From assembly GCA_003550445.1 (NCBI GenBank), contig PUKG01000042.1, forward strand, positions 1 through 7,481: DNA of 7,481 bases, given 5' to 3'. Within the stretch, counting starts at the first letter, position 1. Each line of letters opens with the position of its first letter. The notes under the pieces were generated by a model. The model made no database searches. It worked only from the letters and a program-made list of their open reading frames with translations, and was not told the origin of the DNA. The translations under genes were made by a program, and so were the position numbers. The DNA comes from Halobacteroidaceae bacterium (GTDB taxonomy: Bacteria; Bacillota; Halanaerobiia; B1SED10-174). Positions 1 through 4,985 of this stretch are shown here, piece by piece.

Positions 1-47
1 AAAACCTACTATCTTAATAGTATTTAACAAAAACTAAATATCTTTCA

Positions 48-137
48 CTGGATGCAATGATCCCCTTGCTATAACTGGACGCTTAATGCCTGGGGCGAGC
101 AGGTAGCGTAACCGGCCAAAACGGCCGGTTTTTTTTA
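48..137 (+). promoter_or_regulatory. Structured leader upstream of the lipoprotein gene; candidate riboswitch or attenuator
   Basis: Several pairings can be drawn by eye. ACGCT (79-83) pairs with AGCGT (105-109), enclosing CCTG (89-92) with CAGG (100-103). An outer CTGG can pair with CCGG (112-115), and two copies of CTGG are available, at 48-51 and 75-78, within an imperfect direct repeat (ACTGGATGC at 47-55, ACTGGACGC at 74-82). CCGG 112-115 is also part of the 5' arm of the terminator at 110-130, so the upstream pairing and the terminator exclude each other, as in a transcription-control riboswitch. The order GCAA, GGACGC, GCC, GGTAGCG, ACCG recalls the conserved blocks of c-di-GMP-I (GEMM) aptamers. 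However, the GNRA-capped first hairpin is not visible and the A-rich stretch after GGACGC reads TTAAT, so class assignment is weak. It may instead be an unclassified leader or the tail of an upstream transcript. Confidence 0.4.
110..136 (+). terminator. Intrinsic terminator (GC-rich stem plus T8)
   Basis: AACCGGCC (110-117) and GGCCGGTT (123-130) form a perfect 8-bp stem around a 5-nt loop, followed by an unbroken T run (129-136). It ends about 67 nt before the lipoprotein start codon. It either closes an upstream plus-strand transcript that lies outside the window, or acts as the regulated terminator of the leader described at 48-137. Confidence 0.88.
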
Positions 138-190
138 TTAATCTTTTATGCAGTTGAGGTTTTCGCTTTTCAAAAAACAATTCAGAGATT

Positions 191-198
191 GGGGGAGG
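191..198 (+). promoter_or_regulatory. Ribosome binding site that fixes the lipoprotein start
   Basis: GGGGGAGG lies 5 nt before ATG 204. An in-frame TTG at 189 would extend the protein by five residues, but it would place the SD inside the coding sequence and put extra residues ahead of a normal Lys/Arg-rich signal-peptide n-region. ATG 204 is therefore the better start. Confidence 0.85.
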
Positions 199-203
199 TT
201 GTA

Positions 204-1166
204 ATGAAAAACAAAAGACTATGGCTGCTATTAATCGGTTCTCTGGTTTTTATCGTAGGGCTTGCAGGGTGTGGAGTTATTACTGATGGCCCACACGGGT
301 CTGTAGAATATAACCTTTTTTTAGAGGGGGAACCGGATCCTGAACTTTACTTCGGCAATCCCAAAAGTTTTCCCCTCGTGGCTGGGCAGCACATTGAAGT
401 TGGAGAAATTATCGTTGGGAATAATGATGAATTTCTTTACGTAACCTACAAAACCGATGATCCCTGGTTTTTAGAAGAAGTTCACCTTTATGTTCTGAAG
501 GAGGAACCCCAAACCCGTTTAATTCCAGGACAGGCACCCTACAAAAAGGGAGACCTTCCCAATGAAACTAAAGAAATCACATTATTAGTTCCCCTTAAGA
601 ATCTTGACCTTGAAGGGGAAATCTGCGAAAAAGGTCTTTGGTTGCAGGCTCATGCTGCCGTTGTCAAAGTTGAAGATGGAGAACCTGTCCAGGGTGAAAC
701 AGCTTATGGTGGAGAAATTTTTAACCCAAACCAGGGGGCCTGGTATGGTAATATCTTTTATGAGCTTCAGTGCAAGGAAAACGGTGAGGATGAAAATGGA
801 GAATTCCAAACCGAAACAGCCTGGGGTGGAGATATTGGCATAAATATTAAAGCACCCGGAGCCTGGTGGTATTACTTTGACACTGAAGAAAAGGAAACCC
901 AAACCATTTGGGCAGGGCAAACCATTGAAGTAGGGGAAGTAACAATTGATGAAAACAATGGCAAAAATAAAATAACTATCATCTTTAATGAAGATTGGCA
1001 ACTCCAGGATGTTGAGGAATCGGTAAAAATTCAAGGCTACGAGAAAATTCCCAACTCAAGACCTGTTGCCGGGCAATTTACTACCTACAAGGGCGAGGAA
1101 CTTGTTGTAACAGTTCCGATATATAGTTTCTATGCAATTCACCTGGATGTCCAGAAAGGTAATTAA
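204..1166 (+). CDS. Secreted lipoprotein with two divergent copies of an extracellular module
   Basis: This 320-residue protein has a lipoprotein signal peptide: n-region MKNKR, hydrophobic core 6-19, and lipobox L-A-G-C with the lipidated Cys at residue 23. The mature chain should sit on the outer face of the membrane. It shows an internal repeat. Copy 1 (about 59-155) and copy 2 (about 236-317) share, in the same order, AGQxIEVGE (60-68 and 237-245), a D-W/PW segment (86-96 and 264-275), P/A-GQ..YK-G (108-116 and 289-297), a V-P strand (129-130 and 304-305) and a final hydrophobic strand. The linker carries a second pair, ETAYGG (165-170) and ETAWGG (204-209), each followed by an AW-aromatic stretch. 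I recall this AGQ.I.VG / PGQ..YK / ETAW pattern in uncharacterised bacterial and archaeal surface proteins, probably beta-rich. No catalytic motif is visible; Cys141 and Cys190 could form a disulfide. Function unknown. It is the only plus-strand gene here and lies behind a possible regulatory leader. Confidence 0.88.
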   Translation: MKNKRLWLLLIGSLVFIVGLAGCGVITDGPHGSVEYNLFLEGEPDPELYFGNPKSFPLVAGQHIEVGEIIVGNNDEFLYVTYKTDDPWFLEEVHLYVLKEEPQTRLIPGQAPYKKGDLPNETKEITLLVPLKNLDLEGEICEKGLWLQAHAAVVKVEDGEPVQGETAYGGEIFNPNQGAWYGNIFYELQCKENGEDENGEFQTETAWGGDIGINIKAPGAWWYYFDTEEKETQTIWAGQTIEVGEVTIDENNGKNKITIIFNEDWQLQDVEESVKIQGYEKIPNSRPVAGQFTTYKGEELVVTVPIYSFYAIHLDVQKGN

Positions 1167-1187
1167 AAGGTTATTTTATTAATCCTC

Positions 1188-1229
1188 AAAAACTCCCCGG
1201 TTAGAATTTCCCGGGGAGTTTTTTCTTTT
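1188..1229. terminator. Bidirectional intrinsic terminator between convergent genes
   Basis: AAAAACTCCCCGG (1188-1200) pairs perfectly with CCGGGGAGTTTTT (1211-1223) around a 10-nt loop. On the plus strand the stem runs into TTTTTT-C-TTTT after the lipoprotein gene. On the minus strand the complement gives five T's after the stem, so it can also stop leftward transcription from the ABC permease. The remaining bases to 1330 show nothing recognisable. Confidence 0.9.
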
Positions 1230-1330
1230 GAGTTCAAAAAACATCAGTATTTCTTTCATTTTAGGTTAGAAATCATTCAAGGGTCTCTTCACCTTTTTTA
1301 AAGAACTCCATCGGGAAAACTCATTTATCC

Positions 1331-2053
1331 TTATTTATAAGGCAGCCCCCTGAAGCGAAATACAATTATGAGGATAAAAAGACTTACCACAAAACTCACC
1401 GATAAGAACAAGAAATGGGAAAAAAGGTTTAACTCCGTTATCTCCGGGAAATCGGTTAAGAATAAAACAATATTGAAAAAATACCTGGTAGGAAGAGCCC
1501 GGGAAATTGTTGCAATAATATTTTCCTGCCCCATAGAAAGAAGGGGAAATAAAAGTAAAACCATGTACACGGGGGTAACAACTGTACCTGCAACGGTTTG
1601 ATTTGGAGTTAGAATCCCAACAATCATCCCTAAAAAAATACAGGTTGCCAGAACCAAAGCCCCTCCCAGGATTACAAGCCAAATATTCATAGGTGTAACA
1701 CCAGATAAAAAGGAAATAACAAGCCCGCTAAGGGATGTGGTAACAAAAAACATTAAACCCTTACCGGTAATTATCTCCAAAGGCTTGGCGGGAGAAAGGA
1801 TTAAAACCTCCAGGGGTTTCTTTTCCTTTTCTTCGGCTAGGTTTATTGCCGGTCCATATACTCCTATTAACCCAAAAATAAATAAAAGTCCAAAACCAAG
1901 GATAAAACCAGGAGGCATATCTTCTAAAAAACTTCTATACAAAATTACGATTGCAATGGGCAGAATATACATTATTAAAACACCCATGTTGGACTTAAGA
2001 TCCTGAAGCTCTTTCAAAAAAATGGCCCCTATTCTATTTATTGATTCTTTCAT
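1331..2053 (-). CDS. ABC-2 type exporter permease
   Basis: A 240-residue integral membrane protein of the ABC-2 transporter permease type, which would form the membrane channel for the ATPase encoded just upstream. It has a short amphipathic N-terminus with the KEL motif typical of these permeases (14-16) and about six hydrophobic segments, near 24-42, 49-70, 98-119, 124-147, 158-173 and 211-232. The cytoplasmic EEKEKKPLEVLILSP stretch (74-88) matches the conserved E-x-E/K-x-x-x-LE-x-L-x-x-SP signature after TM2 of ABC-2 exporters. Start: ATG 2053 sits 5 nt after GGGAGGGG (2059-2066). That SD lies inside the last codons of the ATPase gene, and the two genes overlap by 20 nt, so translation is probably coupled. 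The size fits a half-transporter that works as a homodimer. The substrate cannot be read from the sequence; lipids, peptides, antibiotics or sodium are all carried by relatives. Confidence 0.88.
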   Translation of the reverse strand: MKESINRIGAIFLKELQDLKSNMGVLIMYILPIAIVILYRSFLEDMPPGFILGFGLLFIFGLIGVYGPAINLAEEKEKKPLEVLILSPAKPLEIITGKGLMFFVTTSLSGLVISFLSGVTPMNIWLVILGGALVLATCIFLGMIVGILTPNQTVAGTVVTPVYMVLLLFPLLSMGQENIIATISRALPTRYFFNIVLFLTDFPEITELNLFSHFLFLSVSFVVSLFILIIVFRFRGLPYK

Positions 2054-2897
2054 TTTTTCCCCTCCCTGTTAGCTGGATAAAAATGTCTGCAAGGCTGGGT
2101 TCAATAGAATGGGCAGTTAATACTCGCCCCTCATTCATCCAGTTCTTTAATTTTTCGCCACTCTCTTCTCCATTTAAGTCCAGAACATGAAGCTTCCTGG
2201 AACCATTTTCTTCAACCATAACCTCCAGTTTATTTTTCCCATAACTCCTTTTTAAATCCTGGGGATTCCCTCGAGCTACAATTTCTCCTTCATCAAGGAA
2301 AGCCACCCTTCCACAAAGGCGGTCAACCTCTTCCATGTTATGAGAAGTTAGGATAATGGTTATCCCTTCACCATTTAATTTTTTAAGTAAGGAATGGATA
2401 TTACTTGCCGAGCTTGGATCAAGCCCACTTGTTGGTTCGTCAAGGAAAAGCACCTTTGGTTTATGTAAAAGAGCCCTGGCCAGTAATAACCTCTGTTTTA
2501 ATCCTTTAGACAGTTTTTTTGCTTTAACTTTCTGATGGGCTTCCAGGTCAACATCTTTAAGAATTTCTTTTAAACCATCCATGGAAACCCCATTCAAACG
2601 CCTAAAGATTTGAAGATTTTCCATAACCGTTAACCGCTCATAATGGTTGGTTTCCTCTGGAAGAATGCCCATTTCCCGGCGAAGAAGGTCTCTTTTTGCC
2701 CAGGGTTCCAACCCCATCACCCGGGCGGTCCCCGCATTCGGTAACAACTGACCTGTTAAAATTTTCAGGGTGGTTGTTTTACCCGCTCCATTAGGACCAA
2801 GCAGACCAAAAATTTCCCCATTAGATATTGAAAAATCAATCCCTTTTAAAGCTACCTTCTCTCCATAATTTTTTTTCAGACCATTTACCTCAATCAA
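2034..2897 (-). CDS. ABC exporter ATP-binding subunit (CcmA/DrrA/NatA type)
   Basis: A 287-residue ABC ATPase that powers the permease overlapping its 3' end. Motifs in order: Walker A GPNGAGKT (34-41); a Q-loop region reading GILPEE (77-82), with Glu where many ABC proteins have Gln, as is common in DrrA-like exporters; signature LSKGLKQRL (129-137), a variant of LSGGQ also usual in this subgroup; Walker B VLFLDEP with catalytic Glu154; D-loop SGLD (157-160); and H-loop His186. A C-terminal extension of about 70 residues follows the core, as in drug and lipid exporters. The start is TTG 2897 (MIEVNGLKKNYG), supported by GGGAGGGG (2903-2910) 5 nt upstream; the next in-frame Met is beyond Walker A. 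The gene overlaps the permease by 20 nt. The 126-bp gap to the MBL hydrolase may contain its own promoter, but I found no convincing -35/-10 pair. Confidence 0.93.
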   Translation of the reverse strand: MIEVNGLKKNYGEKVALKGIDFSISNGEIFGLLGPNGAGKTTTLKILTGQLLPNAGTARVMGLEPWAKRDLLRREMGILPEETNHYERLTVMENLQIFRRLNGVSMDGLKEILKDVDLEAHQKVKAKKLSKGLKQRLLLARALLHKPKVLFLDEPTSGLDPSSASNIHSLLKKLNGEGITIILTSHNMEEVDRLCGRVAFLDEGEIVARGNPQDLKRSYGKNKLEVMVEENGSRKLHVLDLNGEESGEKLKNWMNEGRVLTAHSIEPSLADIFIQLTGRGKNERINK

Positions 2898-3023
2898 AAT
2901 TTCCCCTCCCTAATCTTTTTACTTCTATTTCAATCTAAACCCCTTTTACGACCAAATCAGCTGAGAAAAAAGGGGAAAAATTTCAAGAACCAACTTGCCC
3001 CTGCATTCAACCCTGCAGGCTCT
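2898..3023. other. Intergenic gap between the MBL hydrolase and ABC ATPase genes
   Basis: This is the longest clean gap inside the leftward block. It contains the ATPase SD (2903-2910), a loose inverted repeat CCCCTTTT (2940-2947) / AAAAGGGG (2968-2975) with a 20-nt loop, and a CCTGCAGG palindrome (3012-3019). I could not find a good sigma-A promoter for the exporter or a proper terminator for the hydrolase. Confidence 0.5.
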
Positions 3024-3890
3024 CTATTTATAAATCCATTTCCATCCCTTCTCACCGCTGGTTACATAACCCAAACCAGGAAAAGAAAAATGGAAACCCA
3101 TAATTAAAGCTTTTTCTTTTTCCGCTTTTTCCAGGATTCTTAACCTGGATTCTACATTTTGTTGGGGATTAAAATCAACTGCAGTGACCCATTCGGGTTT
3201 TTCCAGGTGAATTGGATGGACAAATAAATCGGAAATAACCAGAAGGGTTTTACCTCGGGAGGAAAAAGAAACAACCAAATGACCAGGCGTATGACCTTTG
3301 GTTAAAATTGGTTTAACTCCCTCCATCAGCTCCTCTTCTTTTGTGATCAAACTTAATCTATTTTCTATTGGAGGAAGTTTTTCCCTGGCACATTGAATCA
3401 AGCCTTCCCTAAAAGTTTCAGGAAGTTCCTTTTCCACCTTATCAGAATTCCAAAAATCCCATTCATCTTTACATACAGCAAAAATGGCATTTGGAAAAGC
3501 TAACTTCCCATTTTCATCAGTATTTCCACTAATATGATCCGGATGAGCATGGGTTATTATCACAAGATCAATCTCTTCCGGAGATACACCGGCGCTTTTT
3601 AGATTTTTTATTAGGTGGCCGGTTTCCGATCCAGGATTTTCGTCTATGCCTGCCCCGGTGTCAACAAGGATTTTCCTCTGTCCAGTATCCACAAAAAGAC
3701 ATGTATAGGAGCTTTTCCATTCCAGCCACCTGTCCGGGTCAATTCCAAAATCCTTGAGCTTTCCTGCCAGTTCCTCTTTTGGGGCAGTTGGAAAAAGGAG
3801 TGGGGCTGGCTTGGTATATGTGTAATAACCGTCAAGAACCGCAAGACATTTAAAATCCCCTACCGTAAAAGGAAAAACCCTACCATCCAT
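3024..3890 (-). CDS. MBL-fold metallo-hydrolase (methyl parathion hydrolase / lactonase-like)
   Basis: A 288-residue metallo-beta-lactamase-fold enzyme with a complete dinuclear metal site: THAHPDH (113-119, giving His114, His116, Asp118, His119), GHTPGH (199-204, metal His at 200 or 204), bridging Asp221 in SDLFVHP, and the last ligand His267 in GFHFSFPGLG. The order of elements (FPNA at 132-135 after the first His motif, GHTPGH, DLFVHP, a D-F-N/D segment at 239-241, then HF.FPG) is that of the methyl parathion hydrolase / AHL-lactonase-like branch rather than glyoxalase II or RNase Z. The likely reaction is hydrolysis of an ester, lactone or similar bond; the natural substrate is unknown. 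No signal peptide is seen, so it should be cytoplasmic. ATG 3890 follows GGAGGTGG (3895-3902). It starts 38 nt after the serine-hydrolase remnant ends and may once have been co-transcribed with it. Confidence 0.88.
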   Translation of the reverse strand: MDGRVFPFTVGDFKCLAVLDGYYTYTKPAPLLFPTAPKEELAGKLKDFGIDPDRWLEWKSSYTCLFVDTGQRKILVDTGAGIDENPGSETGHLIKNLKSAGVSPEEIDLVIITHAHPDHISGNTDENGKLAFPNAIFAVCKDEWDFWNSDKVEKELPETFREGLIQCAREKLPPIENRLSLITKEEELMEGVKPILTKGHTPGHLVVSFSSRGKTLLVISDLFVHPIHLEKPEWVTAVDFNPQQNVESRLRILEKAEKEKALIMGFHFSFPGLGYVTSGEKGWKWIYK

Positions 3891-3928
3891 TTTACCACCT
3901 CCAAACCCAGAAATTTACCCTGGAGCTT

Positions 3929-4461
3929 TCAAATTAGCCTCTGATAAAGTCCCATAAATCCGGCCTCTTCTAGGGGTTCTTCGTTGTTCCAGGGTGCAGA
4001 AACAAAATACTCGGTTCCATTTTCAGTCCACAAATAATGGGATAAATTCCAAACCCCTGGTTCCGAGCCGCCTTTATATGCAACCCTCTCCCGGTTCTTT
4101 GGGTTTACCGGAACCGGGTTAATGGTCATTATATCGAGATCCCTTACTTCAAAAAAAATTTTCAATCTGGCGAACTGAGAAAAACCATTCTACATCAAGA
4201 GCCCTTGCCCGGTAAAAAATTGTAACAGGAGGCAGGTCTCTTTCGAGGTTTTCAAACAGAATCTGATATTTTGACTAATCTTCTCTCTCCCTGTATCGAG
4301 TAAGGAAGTCTTCGTTTTCCAGATCCTTCAAAACAAAAAATTCTCGAGTAGCCAAAAAAGGAGAATTATGGGGAGCAACTTCCTCCAGCTTTTTTCTGAT
4401 TTATCATCCCCAACCCTTTCCAGTTATAGAGAAATCTCTTTTGAAAAAATGGGAAAACCAT
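3929..4461 (-). pseudogene. Truncated, frameshifted class A beta-lactamase-like serine hydrolase
   Basis: The last 78 codons (4165-3929) read as a beta-lactamase-like C-terminus: R-V-A-Y-KGGSEPGVWNLS, with KGG (4075-4067) in the place of the KTG triad, then a strand ending in F-V-S-A-x-WN and a terminal helix. Reading upstream and correcting frame, the homology continues. There is ARALDVEWFFSVRQIENFF joined to EVRDLD across a T8 run (A8 at 4151-4158) that has one base too many, then YRERED, an in-frame TAG (4277-4275), SKYQILFENL. Further up are LEEVAPHNSPFLATREFFVLK and, across a second homopolymer (T6 at 4390-4395, again one extra base), WKGLGMINQKK. The N-terminal half with the SxxK serine is missing, because the FosA-like gene ends at 4503. 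No SD precedes the TTG at 4165. The 5' limit is approximate. The frameshifts alone could be sequencing errors, but the stop and the missing N-terminus argue for real decay. Confidence 0.8.
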
Positions 4462-4502
4462 TCCAATAAAAACTTTTTATTATTGAGTTATTCTCTCAAA
4501 GC

Positions 4503-4910
4503 CTAATATAATTCAAAACCCGGCAATTTATCGTTCCTTATCAGATTTAACCTCTGTTCCAGGGTATTATAGTGCAATTCCAGTTTATGGCCATCAGGGT
4601 CCAGAAAATAAAATGATTCTCCCTGAGATTTGTTTTCCTGGAAAACCTGAACTCGGGCTTTCTCCAATTTTTCTTTCATTTTGGGGAAATTTTCCCGGGA
4701 GACATTAAATGCAATGTGGGTATAGTCAGAAACAGGCTTTTCTCTGCAGTCGGGATCCCAATTCAGTGCAATCCAGGTTTCCCCTGCCTTGAGGTAAGCT
4801 CCTTTCGCCCACCTTGCTACCAGCTCCAATTCCAGAAGTTCCTGGTAAAAATAAATTGACCTCCCGAGGTTGCTTACTGCAAAGGTTATATGGTTAATCC
4901 CATCAATCAC
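4503..4910 (-). CDS. fosA: FosA-like fosfomycin thiol transferase (VOC superfamily)
   Basis: A 135-residue protein of the glyoxalase/VOC fold, resembling FosA. FosA is a metal-dependent cytoplasmic enzyme that opens the fosfomycin epoxide with a thiol. Visible matches include NHITFAVSNLGRS at 6-18, ARW..GAYL.AG..W..L (32-49), DYTHIAF (62-68), and N-x-S-x-G-x-SFYFLDPDGHKLELH (93-113). Expected metal ligands His7, His65 and Glu111 are all present, as are Thr9, Tyr39, Trp46 and the Arg equivalent to FosA Arg119 (Arg120). The N-K-S-Q-G-E-S loop (93-99) corresponds to the K+ loop of FosA. One difference is that the position of FosA Lys90 appears to be Gln91. Bacillota more often carry FosB or FosX, so substrate and thiol are uncertain. 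The start is GTG 4910, 4 nt after GGGAGGGG (4915-4922). It lies 75 nt downstream of the aminotransferase. Confidence 0.82.
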   Translation of the reverse strand: MIDGINHITFAVSNLGRSIYFYQELLELELVARWAKGAYLKAGETWIALNWDPDCREKPVSDYTHIAFNVSRENFPKMKEKLEKARVQVFQENKSQGESFYFLDPDGHKLELHYNTLEQRLNLIRNDKLPGFELY

Positions 4911-4941
4911 TTTACCCCTCCCTCTCAGAAAACAAATTAAG

Positions 4942-4974
4942 AAAAAACAGTTTATCCAGGACTTTTTGGGATAA
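4942..4974 (-). terminator. Weak terminator-like hairpin after the aminotransferase
   Basis: On the minus strand TTATCC (4974-4969) can pair with GGATAA (4957-4952) around an 11-nt loop, followed 4 nt later by six T's (A6 at 4942-4947). The stem is short and the T run is offset, so it may only reduce read-through into the FosA-like gene. Confidence 0.35.
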
Positions 4975-4985
4975 GCAGAAAAAAA

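Noticed and set aside
1..47. Sigma-A promoter for the leader (TTAACA at 24-29, TATAAC at 70-75) and small inverted repeat ACTAT/ATAGT (8-21)
   Set aside because: No -35/-10 pair has acceptable spacing, and the 5-bp A/T-rich repeat is expected by chance.
48..137. Fluoride, preQ1, SAM or c-di-GMP-II riboswitch identity for the leader
   Set aside because: I compared the remembered conserved blocks of these classes and found no adequate match; only c-di-GMP-I shares the block order, and that imperfectly.
585..1034. Open frame of 149 codons on the minus strand inside the lipoprotein gene
   Set aside because: It lacks an SD and a recognisable domain, and lies wholly antisense to a gene with a signal peptide and internal repeats.
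1737..2006. Plus-strand open frame opposite the ABC permease, and similar ones opposite the other leftward genes (1368-1601, 3615-3944, 5361-5570, 6307-6492, 6923-7183)
   Set aside because: They have no SD and no family resemblance, and each overlaps a well-supported gene on the other strand.
2940..2975. Inverted repeat CCCCTTTT / AAAAGGGG as a terminator for the MBL hydrolase
   Set aside because: The loop is 20 nt and only three T's follow the stem on the minus strand, so it is too weak to call.
3899..3925. CTCCA/TGGAG pairing that could hide the MBL hydrolase ribosome binding site
   Set aside because: It is only 5 bp and competes with an alternative CCAG/CTGG pairing; there is no sign of conservation to support control.
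4465..4499. Hairpins after the FosA-like gene (TTGAG / CTCAA, then an A/T-only palindrome AATAAAAA-C-TTTTTATT)
   Set aside because: Stems are short or purely A-T and the T run is displaced; this is not a credible terminator and fits background composition.
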